A stretch of 64,000 nt of DNA from Thermoactinomyces intermedius (GTDB lineage: Bacteria; Bacillota; Bacilli; Thermoactinomycetales; Thermoactinomycetaceae). The translations under genes were made by a program, and so were the position numbers. Below the pieces are notes generated by a model. It was not told the DNA's origin. It saw only the letters and a list, made by a program, of their open reading frames with translations, and searched no databases. Below, in pieces: positions 8,597 to 17,777 of the stretch (within the stretch, counting starts at the first letter, position 1; each line of letters starts with the position of its first letter). The stretch lies in the NCBI RefSeq assembly GCF_016055025.1, contig NZ_JAECVW010000002.1; one strand, 5' to 3'.

Positions 8597-10925
8597 AAGG
8601 ATCCCTCACTAACGCCAACCGCAACACTTCATCCATGTGCTCCACCGCTGTAAACTCCAATTCTTTCCGCACGCTTTTGGGAATGTCTTGAAGATCTTTT
8701 TCATTATCCTTGGGGATCAACACATGTTTGATACCCGCCCGGTGGGCACTCAACGATTTTTCCTTCAATCCGCCAATGGGCAGCACCCGTCCGCGCAATG
8801 TGATTTCCCCGGTCATCGCGACAAAACGGGAAACCGGAATTCCGGTCAATGCGGAAACCAAAGCGGTAGCCATGGTAATTCCGGCTGAAGGGCCATCTTT
8901 GGGAATGGCTCCTTCCGGAACGTGGATGTGAATGTCGTGTTTTTCATGGAAAGACGGATCAATGTTCAATTCCTTGGCGCGGGAACGAATGTAACTGAAT
9001 GCGGCTTGGGCCGATTCTTTCATCACGTCTCCCAATTTCCCCGTCAATGTGAGCTTACCGTTTCCGGGCAACAAGGAAACTTCCACGGACAACGTGTCCC
9101 CGCCCGCTTCCGTCCAGGCCAGGCCGGTTGCAATCCCGACTTGATCCTTTTCTTCCGCCCGTCCGTAACGGAAACGCTCCGGTCCCAAATATTTTTCCAA
9201 ATTATTGGATGTAATGACCACTTTCTTTTTCTTGCCGGAGACAATTTGCTTGGCCGCTTTCCGGCACAAGGTTCCGATCGTTCTTTCCAGATTCCGGACC
9301 CCGGCTTCCCGCGTGTAATTCCGGATCAATTTCAACAATGCCCCCGACTGGATTTGCATGTTTTCTTTGGTTAAACCGTGTTCTTTTAACTGTTTGGGGA
9401 ACAGATGGTCTTTGGCAATGTGCTCTTTTTCAATTTCTGTATAACCCGAAATGTATAAGACCTCCATCCGGTCGAGCAACGGACGGGGAATATTGTGAAT
9501 CACATTGGCCGTGGTGATAAACATCACTTTGGACAAATCATACGGAATCTCAATGTAGTGATCGCTGAATGCCTGGTTTTGATTCGGATCCAGGACTTCC
9601 AAGAGCGCAGAGGCCGGATCGCCTCTGAAATCCATGGACATCTTGTCAATCTCATCCAGCAAGAAGACCGGATTGGTGCTTTGCGCTTGTTTCATTCCCT
9701 GAATGATCCGGCCCGGCATGGCACCGACATAAGTGCGGCGATGTCCGCGAATCTCCGCTTCATCCCGCACGCCTCCCAATGAGACACGGACAAAATTCCG
9801 TCCCAGCGCACGGGCAATGGAACGTGCCAAGGAAGTTTTTCCGACTCCCGGCGGGCCGGCCAGACAAAGAATGGGGCCTTTCATTTTCTTGACAATCTGT
9901 TGCACAGCCAGGTACTCCAGCACCCGTTCCTTTACTTTTTCCAATCCGTAATGATCCTCGTCCAGCACTTTTTCCGCTTTCTCCAGGCTGAGATCGTCTT
10001 CGGTTTCATGAAGCCACGGCAAATCCAATAACCAATCGATATAATTGCGAACCACACCGCCTTCAGCGGAACTGGTCGGGATTTTTTCCAAACGGTCAAT
10101 TTCCTTGTCAATCTTTTCTTTGATCTCTTCCGGCGCTTTTAACTCGGACAGTTTTTGCCTCAATTCTTCCACTTCGCCCATGCGCCCTTCTTTTTCTCCC
10201 AGTTCCTTTTGAATGGCCTTCATTTGCTCACGCAGATAATATTCTTTCTGCGTTTTTTCCATCTGTTTTTTGACCCGGGAGTTGATCTTTTTCTCCAACT
10301 CCAGCACTTCTTTTTCGTTATGGATCATGGACAACAATTTTTCGAGACGGGCCTGAACGTTCAACGTTTCCACAATCGTTTGCTTGTCTGCAATCTTCAG
10401 CGGAAGATGTGATGCAATGACATCCGCCAGCCGTCCCGGTTCATCAATATCCGCCACGACCGAATACGTTTCCGGCGAAAGCTTTTTGGACAAGCGCAGA
10501 TATTGTTCAAAATGCTCCAACACCGCCCGCATCAGCGCTTCCGTATCCAGACCGTCTTCTTCTTCTTCCGCCAATTCTTCATACCGGACGATGTAACAAT
10601 CTTCATCATCGAGGTATTCAATGATGCTTGCTCTTTTCAAACCTTCCACAAGCACCCGGATGGTGCCGTTTGGCAACTTCAACATTTGACGAACCTTTGC
10701 AATCGTACCGGTCCGGTAGATATCGTCTTCGGTGGGTTCCTCTATCTGAAGCTCCTTTTGCGTTGCAAGCAAAATCAAATTTTGGTCGTCCACCATTGCC
10801 TTTTCCAATGCTTGAACCGACTTTTCTCTTCCTACATCCAAATGCAAAACCATGGTGGGAAATACAACCAAGCCTCTCAATGGCAAAAGAGGCAATACAT
10901 GTTGTTCCCCTTCTTTTACAGCCAT
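8577..10925 (-). CDS. lonA: ATP-dependent protease LonA
   Basis: The 782-residue protease degrades damaged and regulatory proteins. It has the full bacterial Lon layout: N-terminal LAN domain (from LPLLPLRGLVVFPTMV), coiled-coil linker rich in Lys/Glu, AAA+ module with Walker A GPPGVGKTSLAR and Walker B FLLDEIDKM, and the protease domain with catalytic Ser in KDGPSAGITMAT and Lys in GGLKEKSLSAHRAG. The start ATG follows GGAGGTG. It has its own promoter region of about 147 bp downstream of lonB and reads into engB. Confidence 0.97.
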   Translation of the reverse strand: MAVKEGEQHVLPLLPLRGLVVFPTMVLHLDVGREKSVQALEKAMVDDQNLILLATQKELQIEEPTEDDIYRTGTIAKVRQMLKLPNGTIRVLVEGLKRASIIEYLDDEDCYIVRYEELAEEEEDGLDTEALMRAVLEHFEQYLRLSKKLSPETYSVVADIDEPGRLADVIASHLPLKIADKQTIVETLNVQARLEKLLSMIHNEKEVLELEKKINSRVKKQMEKTQKEYYLREQMKAIQKELGEKEGRMGEVEELRQKLSELKAPEEIKEKIDKEIDRLEKIPTSSAEGGVVRNYIDWLLDLPWLHETEDDLSLEKAEKVLDEDHYGLEKVKERVLEYLAVQQIVKKMKGPILCLAGPPGVGKTSLARSIARALGRNFVRVSLGGVRDEAEIRGHRRTYVGAMPGRIIQGMKQAQSTNPVFLLDEIDKMSMDFRGDPASALLEVLDPNQNQAFSDHYIEIPYDLSKVMFITTANVIHNIPRPLLDRMEVLYISGYTEIEKEHIAKDHLFPKQLKEHGLTKENMQIQSGALLKLIRNYTREAGVRNLERTIGTLCRKAAKQIVSGKKKKVVITSNNLEKYLGPERFRYGRAEEKDQVGIATGLAWTEAGGDTLSVEVSLLPGNGKLTLTGKLGDVMKESAQAAFSYIRSRAKELNIDPSFHEKHDIHIHVPEGAIPKDGPSAGITMATALVSALTGIPVSRFVAMTGEITLRGRVLPIGGLKEKSLSAHRAGIKHVLIPKDNEKDLQDIPKSVRKELEFTAVEHMDEVLRLALVRDPYAGEES

Positions 10926-11023
10926 ACATGCACCTCCGTTGCTGTCAACACAAGGAACAGGATGCCAGCTTTGTACGATTTTATCTTATTCATTCTTTTT
11001 TGTCTACGACACGAGGGCAACCG

Positions 11024-11044
11024 CCGGCAGCGGCCCGCAGCCGG
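11024..11044. other. GC-rich palindrome between lonB and lonA
   Basis: CCGGCAGCGG and CCGCAGCCGG flank a single C and form a near-perfect hairpin. It has no T tract, so it is a weak candidate for a lonB terminator or an operator upstream of lonA. Confidence 0.3.
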
Positions 11045-11072
11045 AACAAAAAGTGGACTCTGCATTCCTATA

Positions 11073-12734
11073 TTATACCGGAGCCGAAGTGGGTGAAAAA
11101 AGAACCGGCATTTCCACGGATTTTTCCCGGCCAAAAGCAAGTTCAAAAACCGTCTCAATGCGTTCAACAGGAATCACTTCAATCCCTTCCAACTGCATAA
11201 AAATCGACTGCATGTTTTCTTTGGGAATCAACACTTTCTCAGCTCCTGCCTGCTTGGCCGCTTCCACTTTGGCAATGATGCCTCCCACGGGCTTCACATA
11301 TCCGTGAATGCTTAACTCTCCGGTCATGGCCATTTTGGGGTCCATCGGAATGCCTTTAATGGCGGAATAAATCGCCGTGGCCATGGCAATTCCCGCCGAA
11401 GGGCCATCCACCGGCACACCGCCGGGGAAATTGATGTGCAAATGGTAATCATCCGGTTGCAACCCCATTTTTCGCAGAACCGTCATCACATTTTCCACCG
11501 AACCCCGGGCCATGCTTTTTCTTCGCAATGTCCGCTGCCGGTTGGCCATTTCCTCTTCTTCGACCACTCCTGTAATCCGGACGGTTCCCTGATCTTTTGC
11601 CGCGCGGGTTGCCGACACTTCAATTTCCAAAGTCGCCCCCATGTGCGGGCCGAGCACGGCCAATCCGGTGACGAGCCCCACTTGTGCTTTTTCCGGCATT
11701 TTCAATTCCGGGCGCGGATTTAACTGACTGCTGTTTACAACCCATTCCACGTCACGGGCTTCCACCCGGTTGCGCTGTTCACTCAACGCCACGCCCACTG
11801 CGGTTTGGACAATATTCACCGCATCGCGCCCGTTCATCGCATAACGCATGATCACCTGAACGGCTTCCGGGCTGTAATCAAAATGAATCCTCTCCAGGGC
11901 ATCGGTGGCGATTTTCTCGATTTCATGCGCCAACAGCGGTCGAAAAAAAATCTCCATGCAGCGTGACCGGATGGCCGGAGGAATTTCTTCAGGAGGTCGT
12001 GTGGTTGCACCAATGAGGCGAAAATCAGCCGGCAAACCATTTTGGAAAATGTCATGAATATGCCGGGGGGTATTGGTGTCTTCTTCATTGTAGTAGGCAC
12101 TTTCCAAAAACACCTTGCGGTCTTCCAACACTTTTAACAGTTTGTTCATCTGCACGGGATGCAATTCCCCGATTTCATCGATAAACAAAACCCCGCCATG
12201 CGCCTTGGTCACCGCTCCCGGTTTGGGTTGGGGAACCCCGGCGATTCCCATGGCTCCGGCTCCCTGATAAATCGGATCATGCACCGAACCGATCAAAGGG
12301 TCGGCAATGCCCCGTTCATCAAAGCGGGCCGTGGTCGCATCGATTTCAATGAACTTGGATTTTTCATTAAAGGGAGAGAAACGGTTCTTTTTCGCTTCCT
12401 CCAAAATCAGGCGCGCAGCCGCTGTTTTCCCGACTCCGGGCGGCCCGTAAATCAGGACATGCTGCGGATTCGGTCCGCACAACGCCGCCTTTAACGAACG
12501 AATGCCCTCTTCTTGTCCGACAATGTCCTCCAGTTTGGCCGGCCTGGTTTTTTCCGCCAGGGGTTCGGTCAAAGAGACCTCGCGCATGGACCGGAGCCTT
12601 TCCAATTCTTTGCGTGATTCTTTATTTACCGCACTGCGGCTGGATTGTTGGCTTTTTAACAAACTCCAGAAATAAATCCCGATAATGATGGAGAAAAACA
12701 CTTGTAAAAACATAAGTAAAGAAGTCCAGTTCAT
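11073..12734 (-). CDS. lonB: ATP-dependent protease LonB
   Basis: The 553-residue Lon-type protease has an N-terminal membrane-anchor helix (about residues 7-24) in place of the LAN domain. Then come AAA+ motifs (GPPGVGKTAAARL; Walker B VLFIDEIGEL) and the protease domain with Ser in VDGPSAGIAMAT and Lys in GGIIAKVEAAKQAG. In B. subtilis lonB is expressed in the forespore. Here a sigma-G-like promoter (TGAGTA, 18 bp, CATAATA) lies 54-84 bp upstream, supporting sporulation control. The start ATG follows AAGGAAGGGG. Confidence 0.96.
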   Translation of the reverse strand: MNWTSLLMFLQVFFSIIIGIYFWSLLKSQQSSRSAVNKESRKELERLRSMREVSLTEPLAEKTRPAKLEDIVGQEEGIRSLKAALCGPNPQHVLIYGPPGVGKTAAARLILEEAKKNRFSPFNEKSKFIEIDATTARFDERGIADPLIGSVHDPIYQGAGAMGIAGVPQPKPGAVTKAHGGVLFIDEIGELHPVQMNKLLKVLEDRKVFLESAYYNEEDTNTPRHIHDIFQNGLPADFRLIGATTRPPEEIPPAIRSRCMEIFFRPLLAHEIEKIATDALERIHFDYSPEAVQVIMRYAMNGRDAVNIVQTAVGVALSEQRNRVEARDVEWVVNSSQLNPRPELKMPEKAQVGLVTGLAVLGPHMGATLEIEVSATRAAKDQGTVRITGVVEEEEMANRQRTLRRKSMARGSVENVMTVLRKMGLQPDDYHLHINFPGGVPVDGPSAGIAMATAIYSAIKGIPMDPKMAMTGELSIHGYVKPVGGIIAKVEAAKQAGAEKVLIPKENMQSIFMQLEGIEVIPVERIETVFELAFGREKSVEMPVLFSPTSAPV

Positions 12735-12787
12735 AGGCCCCTTCCTTTCCTCCCTGCAATTTGGACAGACACCGTCTGCTTTTTCTG

Positions 12788-12818
12788 TATTATGACCGCA
12801 GGAGGAAAGGGATACTCA
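12788..12818 (-). promoter_or_regulatory. Sigma-G-like promoter of lonB
   Basis: On the minus strand TGAGTA (12818-12813) is separated by 18 bp from CATAATA (12794-12788). The known sigma-G pattern is TGNATA-N17/18-CATWHTA; one mismatch is seen in the -35. The predicted transcript begins near 12781. Confidence 0.5.
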
Positions 12819-12856
12819 TGCTTTTTCAATAGCCAAAAAGCACCAAAATCGTGGCA

Positions 12857-13993
12857 TCAACGGCTTTTCATGTACATGTCGAAAGCCCAGTGCAGCATCG
12901 GGATGACCGGGTAATCCCATTCTCCCATAAATTGACAGGCTTCACCGCCAAAACCCATTTTAAATTGCAGCAATTCAAATAACCGGTTGTTTTCATCCAA
13001 AACCGTGGAAATTCCCCGGAAATCAAATATGGTGTCGCCATGCCGGTAAGCATCCTGAATCATCTTCCAACGCAGCAGGTACGCGGACGGATCTTCGTAT
13101 GAATCACTGCGCCGGGCATTGTACAAATCCCATGTATGCCCGTCCACTCTCACCGCCAGCGAGGCGCTTAACAACTGATTGTCTTTCCGTGCCAAATAAA
13201 GCCGGATCCGGTAAGGATTTTCCAATACCAATGTTTCAAACATTTTTTCAAAATAAGAAACATCCCGGACATTGGATTGTTCCCGTTTGGCCGTCAGCGA
13301 GAGCAACTCGTGAAACTCCGGCAAATCGTTTTCGGTTCCCAGGTAAACATGCACTCCGCTGTTTTCCGCGTCCCGGATCCTTTGTTGCCAGTCCGGATGG
13401 AAACCCGAAAAAATCTGCTCCAACGATTTTCCTTTCATGTTCAGGCGAAAGACAAACTGCGGTTGCACGGTGTCGAAACTGTCTTCCCCGCCGTTTTGTC
13501 TCCATCCCATCTCCGCCAATTCCTGTTTCACATATTCCACCGCATTGAAGACCTGATCCGGCAAAATGTCTGTCAAACGTTTATTTTTCAATCCATGGGA
13601 TTTAAATTCCTGAACAGCTTGGGAAATCCGGTTCGCAGACCACTTTTTGCTGACAAGCGGCGGATCCATTTTCACGGAGAATACATTACGGTTTTTCAAG
13701 TGGTGAAACAAAGGATGGAACCAATCGGTCAGGGAATAACTTGAAAACCAATCGATCATCGGTCCTCGGGGTATGTATGCCAAATATTTATTTAATCCGG
13801 GCACCTTCCTGTATAATACAACAGCTCCGCCCACCAATTTGCCGTCTTTCGTCGCCCATCCCAAAAATTCATGTAACCATTTCCATTCGGACTTCAAGTC
13901 CGCCCAAGACGGATACTGTAAGAAATTTCTGTAAGGTTGCGTCTCAACGAAATCCAAAAATTTTTCTCGCTCCACTGAAACGATTTGTAACAA
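12857..13993 (-). CDS. FemAB/FemX-family peptidyl (aminoacyl) transferase
   Basis: The 378-residue protein belongs to the FemABX group, which has two GNAT-like domains and adds amino acids from aminoacyl-tRNA to the lipid II stem peptide. Family traits seen are NFLQYPSWADLKSEWKW near residue 25, YIPRGPMIDW near 95, and DLYNARRSDSYEDPSAYLLRWKMIQDA with DTIFDFRGIS near the C-terminus. Which residue it adds is unknown. It lies alone between lonB and clpX, with a hairpin in its leader. Some GNAT proteins outside cell-wall synthesis share this pattern, so the substrate is uncertain. Confidence 0.8.
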   Translation of the reverse strand: MLQIVSVEREKFLDFVETQPYRNFLQYPSWADLKSEWKWLHEFLGWATKDGKLVGGAVVLYRKVPGLNKYLAYIPRGPMIDWFSSYSLTDWFHPLFHHLKNRNVFSVKMDPPLVSKKWSANRISQAVQEFKSHGLKNKRLTDILPDQVFNAVEYVKQELAEMGWRQNGGEDSFDTVQPQFVFRLNMKGKSLEQIFSGFHPDWQQRIRDAENSGVHVYLGTENDLPEFHELLSLTAKREQSNVRDVSYFEKMFETLVLENPYRIRLYLARKDNQLLSASLAVRVDGHTWDLYNARRSDSYEDPSAYLLRWKMIQDAYRHGDTIFDFRGISTVLDENNRLFELLQFKMGFGGEACQFMGEWDYPVIPMLHWAFDMYMKSR

Positions 13994-14016
13994 ATTTCCT
14001 CACCCCTTTGTTAATC

Positions 14017-14052
14017 GAAAAAGCAGCTCTACCCGCGACGTAGAACTGCTTC
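14017..14052 (-). terminator. Hairpin in leader of FemAB gene (second clpX terminator or attenuator)
   Basis: On the minus strand AGCAGTTCTAC pairs with GTAGAGCTGCT (one mismatch) and is followed by TTTTTC. It lies between the clpX terminator and the FemAB start at 13993. A TGTTAAAAT -10-like element at about 14074-14082 could start transcription just before it, which would make it an attenuator. Confidence 0.5.
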
Positions 14053-14098
14053 TAATTCGATCAGAAACTACTACATTTTAACATATCATGAACCATAG

Positions 14099-14130
14099 AA
14101 AAAAGCATCTGCTATTTCTCCAGCAGATGC
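14099..14130 (-). terminator. clpX terminator
   Basis: The minus strand reads GCATCTGCT, an 8-nt loop, AGCAGATGC and six T. It starts 18 bp after the clpX stop codon. Confidence 0.9.
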
Positions 14131-14147
14131 CCAAATCCCATTCTTCC

Positions 14148-15413
14148 TCAAGCAGATTCTTCTTTTTTTGTTGTAATGACGCGCCCTTCACGGGTGTAAA
14201 GTTTCGGGCTTCCCCCTTGCACCACCGTGTCCTTGGTGATGACACATTTGACGATATCATCGCGCGAAGGCAATTCAAACATGACATCCAGCATGATGGA
14301 CTCGATGATCGCCCTGAGTCCCCGGGCCCCCGTTTTGCGCTTGATGGCTTCTTTGGCAATGGCCTCCAGCGCGTCTTGTTCAAAGGACAATTCGACATTG
14401 TCCATTTCCAACAGTTTTTTGTACTGTTTCACCAGTGCATTTTTGGGCTCGAGCAAGATGCGCACCAGCGCTTTCTCATCGAGCGGTTCCAATGTGGAAA
14501 TAACCGGAAGCCTTCCCACAAATTCCGGAATGAGACCAAACTTCAAGAGGTCTTCAGGCAACACCAGCTTCAGGTATTCGCCCGGTGTCATGTTGACGTT
14601 TTGCTGGTCCATTCCAAAACCGATCACTTTCTTGCCGATCCGCCGTTTGATGATCGTTTCCAATCCGTCAAAGGCGCCCCCGCAAATAAACAAAATGTTG
14701 CTGGTGTCAATTTGGATGAACTCCTGGTGCGGGTGTTTGCGCCCTCCTTGCGGCGGCACACTGGCTACGGTTCCTTCCAAAATCTTCAGCAACGCCTGTT
14801 GGACACCCTCACCGGACACGTCACGGGTGATCGACGGATTTTCAGATTTGCGGGCGACTTTGTCAATCTCATCAATGTAGATGATCCCGCGTTCCGCTTT
14901 TTCAATATCGTAATCCGCCGCTTGGATCAATTTGAGCAGGATGTTTTCCACGTCTTCCCCGACATAACCCGCTTCCGTCAGCGAAGTCGCGTCCGCAATC
15001 GCAAACGGGACATTCAGGATGCGGGCCAATGTTTGGGCAAGAAGGGTTTTCCCGCTCCCCGTCGGTCCCACCATCATGATGTTGCTTTTTTGCAGTTCAA
15101 CATCATCGGATTTCTGCGAAGAATTGATCCGCTTATAGTGGTTGTAAACCGCAACGGACAAAGCTTTCTTCGCTTCTTCCTGACCTATGACGTATTCCTC
15201 CAGAATAGCGCAGATCTCTTGTGGTTTGGGCAAGTTTTGCAGATCGATTTCTTCTTCATTGCCCAATTCTTCTTCCACAATTTCATTGCACAATTCAATG
15301 CATTCGTCACAGATATATACACCAGGTCCGGCGACCAGCTTGCGCACCTGATCCTGGGATTTTCCACAGAAAGAACATTTCAATTGTCCTTTTTCTTCAT
15401 TGAACTTAAACAT
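14148..15413 (-). CDS. clpX: ClpX, AAA+ unfoldase of ClpXP
   Basis: The 421-residue ATPase unfolds substrates and feeds them to ClpP. The N-terminal zinc-binding domain shows the four cysteines (CSFCGKS and CDECIELC). Walker A is GPTGSGKTLLAQ, the pore loop GYVGEDVEN, and the ClpP-contacting loop lies near IGFGMDQQ (IGF tripeptide). Start ATG 15413 follows AAAGGGGTGAGAG; a TTG seven codons upstream lies within that ribosome site. It is directly behind clpP (17 bp) and both follow tig, a joined arrangement; in B. subtilis clpP is elsewhere. Confidence 0.97.
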   Translation of the reverse strand: MFKFNEEKGQLKCSFCGKSQDQVRKLVAGPGVYICDECIELCNEIVEEELGNEEEIDLQNLPKPQEICAILEEYVIGQEEAKKALSVAVYNHYKRINSSQKSDDVELQKSNIMMVGPTGSGKTLLAQTLARILNVPFAIADATSLTEAGYVGEDVENILLKLIQAADYDIEKAERGIIYIDEIDKVARKSENPSITRDVSGEGVQQALLKILEGTVASVPPQGGRKHPHQEFIQIDTSNILFICGGAFDGLETIIKRRIGKKVIGFGMDQQNVNMTPGEYLKLVLPEDLLKFGLIPEFVGRLPVISTLEPLDEKALVRILLEPKNALVKQYKKLLEMDNVELSFEQDALEAIAKEAIKRKTGARGLRAIIESIMLDVMFELPSRDDIVKCVITKDTVVQGGSPKLYTREGRVITTKKEESA

Positions 15414-15430
15414 CTTCTCTCTCACCCCTT

Positions 15431-16015
15431 TCAACGATTGATGGCCATCACCTGGTCCACGATGCCGTATTCCTTGGCCTCTTCGGCACTCATGAAATAA
15501 TCGCGATCCGTGTCCCGGGCGATCTTGTCAATCGGTTGCCCCGTTCGTTCAGACAAGATCCGGTTGATTCTCTCTTTAGTCTTCAGGATCCAGTCTGCAT
15601 GAATTTTTATGTCTGTCGCTTGTCCCCGGGCGCCTCCCAGAGGTTGGTGAATCATCACTTCGCTGTTTGGCAGCGCCAAGCGCTTTCCTTTCGCACCGGC
15701 GGCCAGCAAAAAGGCTCCCATGCTGGCGGCAAGCCCGACGCAAATGGTGGAGACTTGCGGCTGAACATGATTCATGGTGTCGTAAATCGCCATACCGGCG
15801 GTTACGGAACCACCTGGTGAATTTATGTACAAATAAATGTCTTTTTCCGGGTCTTCCGCACTCAAAAACAGCAATTGGGCAACAACCAAATTGGCCACAT
15901 TATCATCAATGGGCCCTCCCAAAAAGATAATGCGGTCTTTCAACAGTCTGGAATAGATATCGTAGGAGCGCTCTCCCCGATTGGTCTGTTCTACCACCAT
16001 TGGCACCAAAGGCAT
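15431..16015 (-). CDS. clpP: ClpP serine protease subunit
   Basis: The 194-residue subunit forms the 14-mer proteolytic chamber. The catalytic triad sits at the standard numbers: Ser98 in LAASMGAF, His123 in MIHQPLGG and Asp172 in DRDYFMS. Start ATG 16015 follows GAGGTG; the open frame upstream gives an unrelated extension. The MPLVPMVVEQT N-terminus is the usual propeptide/axial loop. It stands next to clpX, so the two parts of the ClpXP protease are made from one transcript. Confidence 0.97.
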   Translation of the reverse strand: MPLVPMVVEQTNRGERSYDIYSRLLKDRIIFLGGPIDDNVANLVVAQLLFLSAEDPEKDIYLYINSPGGSVTAGMAIYDTMNHVQPQVSTICVGLAASMGAFLLAAGAKGKRLALPNSEVMIHQPLGGARGQATDIKIHADWILKTKERINRILSERTGQPIDKIARDTDRDYFMSAEEAKEYGIVDQVMAINR

Positions 16016-16046
16016 TAAAAACACCTCATTTCGGAGTGAAAAATTT

Positions 16047-16074
16047 GAAAAACAAGGCACGTTTTCACGTGCCT
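16047..16074 (-). terminator. Weak terminator after tig
   Basis: The minus strand reads AGGCACG, TGAAAA, CGTGCCT and then TGTTTTT. The stem is only seven pairs, so some readthrough into clpP is likely. Confidence 0.5.
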
Positions 16075-16094
16075 CACTTCATCTCCTATCATCA

Positions 16095-17393
16095 TTATGC
16101 CTTATTTTTACTGTTCGATACAAGTAGATCGATCGTTTTCTTCATGCGAAGTTGATCCTTCACGGAATCAAGGGCACCTTGATTTTCCAGAATGCGGCGC
16201 ACTTCATCCGCTTCGCGGCCCATTTCTTCAGCCATTTGTTTGATTTCTTCTTCCACTTCTTCATCTTTGACTTCAATTTGCTCTTCTTTGGCAATGGCTT
16301 CCAAAACAAGATCGGCGCGAACGCGTTTTTCCGCATCTTCTTTGAACTGGTCTTTTAACGCTTCTTGATCCTGGCCGGTGAATTGCGCATAGGTTTCCAG
16401 GTTCAAGCCTTGGTACATCAAGCGTTGTTCAAATTGGCGCAACATGTTTTCCGTTTCGTTTTCAATCATCACTTCCGGAATTTCCACTGTTGCATTTTGC
16501 GCCGCTTTTTCCACCAGTTCATTGCGGATGAAGTTTTCTTTGTCTTTTTCCGCTTTTTCTTTCATGTTTTTCTCGATGTCGGCTTTCAATTCTTCGAGCG
16601 TGTCAAACTCGCTGACATCCTGAGCAAATTCGTCGTCCAGCTCCGGCAGGTTCAACCGTTTGATTTCGTGAAGTTTCACTTTGAAGGTGGCCGGTTTCCC
16701 TTTCAAATCTTCAACATGGTATTCTTCCGGGAAGGTGACTTGAATTTCTTTTTCTTCTCCGGCCTTCATGCCGATCAGCTGGTCTTCAAAACCGGGGATA
16801 AACGTTCCGGAACCGACTTCCAGCGTGTATTGTTCTGCTTTCCCGCCTTCAAAAGGTTCTCCGTCGACAAATCCTTCAAAGTCAATGATCACACGGTCGC
16901 CTTTTTCCACGGTTCCATCTTCCACCGGTTCCAATTGACCTTGTTGTTTTTGCATGCGTTCGAGTTCTTTTTCCACATCTTCGGGTTTCACGGCGAATTG
17001 TTCTTCATCCACTTCCACTTCTAATCCTTTGTATTCACCGAGTTCCACTTCCGGTTTCACGGTCACCGTCGCCTTGAAGATCAACGATTTGCCTTTTTCC
17101 AGTTGCTCGATGTCGATCTCCGGACGGTCCACCGGCACGATTCCCGTTTCTTCCACAGCTTGTTCATAAGCTTTGGGCAGCAGGATATCGAGAGCGTCCT
17201 GATACAACACTTCGACGCCAAACCGTTTTTCGAAGATGGCACGCGGCACTTTCCCTTTGCGGAATCCGGGGACATTCACTTGTTTGACCACTTTTTTGAA
17301 CGCTTGGTCCAGTGCGTCTTGAACCGATTGCTCATCTGTTTCGACCGTAAGGATACCTTTGTTTTTTTCTGTTTTTTCCCAGCTTGCCTTCAT
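16095..17393 (-). CDS. tig: Trigger factor, ribosome-bound chaperone and PPIase
   Basis: The 432-residue chaperone meets nascent chains at the ribosome exit. The ribosome-binding signature GFRKGKVPRAIFEKRFG lies near residue 43, the FKBP-like PPIase domain runs from about 150 to 250 (GDRVIIDFEGFVDGEPFEGG), and the rest is the Glu/Lys-rich helical C-terminal domain. The start ATG follows GCAGGAGG. It heads the tig-clpP-clpX group. A consensus-like promoter lies about 90 bp upstream. Confidence 0.97.
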   Translation of the reverse strand: MKASWEKTEKNKGILTVETDEQSVQDALDQAFKKVVKQVNVPGFRKGKVPRAIFEKRFGVEVLYQDALDILLPKAYEQAVEETGIVPVDRPEIDIEQLEKGKSLIFKATVTVKPEVELGEYKGLEVEVDEEQFAVKPEDVEKELERMQKQQGQLEPVEDGTVEKGDRVIIDFEGFVDGEPFEGGKAEQYTLEVGSGTFIPGFEDQLIGMKAGEEKEIQVTFPEEYHVEDLKGKPATFKVKLHEIKRLNLPELDDEFAQDVSEFDTLEELKADIEKNMKEKAEKDKENFIRNELVEKAAQNATVEIPEVMIENETENMLRQFEQRLMYQGLNLETYAQFTGQDQEALKDQFKEDAEKRVRADLVLEAIAKEEQIEVKDEEVEEEIKQMAEEMGREADEVRRILENQGALDSVKDQLRMKKTIDLLVSNSKNKA

Positions 17394-17478
17394 TACACAG
17401 TTACCTCCTGCATCACAAATCTATCATATGGTATGATCAGTCCGATTCACTAGTATCGCTCCCCGCAATAACCACTTC

Positions 17479-17506
17479 ATTATAACACAGTAAAGCAACT
17501 TTTCAA
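17479..17506 (-). promoter_or_regulatory. SigmaA promoter of tig
   Basis: On the minus strand TTGAAA (17506-17501) is followed after 16 bp by TATAAT (17484-17479). The -10 also carries an upstream TG (TGTTATAAT). Confidence 0.7.
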
Positions 17507-17700
17507 TAAACATCAAACATCCATGAACAGGAAAAAAGCCCCTATAAACCCGGGGAACTTACTATTCATCATTATGTATCCCATACCAACAGCCACTATG
17601 TTAAACCATGTGATCTCATCTTGTAAAGAAGATCAACAATTAACTATAAATATTCGTTTCATCCTTTCTTTTTCCTCTTTTTATCCGTGATCCCGGGACA
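17507..17700 (-). other. Non-coding stretch upstream of tig with terminator-like hairpin
   Basis: This stretch holds no convincing gene. A short stem CCCC/GGGG with six T on the minus strand lies at 17532-17555. A 38-codon open stretch without a normal start reads as a hydrophobic peptide (ITWFNIVAVGMGYIMMN and onward) and ends near 17510. It may be a decayed membrane gene or chance. Confidence 0.25.
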
Positions 17701-17766
17701 AAAAATGCCGGACGGCCCGGATGGCAACGAATGAACGCCAATCACCGCGGTTTTCCGGGTCGTCCC
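17701..17766 (-). terminator. Terminator after nitronate monooxygenase gene
   Basis: The minus strand reads GGACGACCCGG, a long loop, then CCGGGCCGTCC, GGCA and six T. It starts 11 bp after the stop codon. Confidence 0.75.
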
Positions 17767-17777
17767 TTTTCCGTCTT

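Noticed and set aside
14088..15500. A 470-codon open frame antisense to clpX
   Set aside because: clpX is certain on the other strand; the antisense frame has no ribosome site or family features and reflects codon bias of the real gene.
17510..17640. Hydrophobic 38-codon frame upstream of tig as a gene
   Set aside because: It has no start codon with a ribosome site and ends beside the tig promoter; chance or relic.
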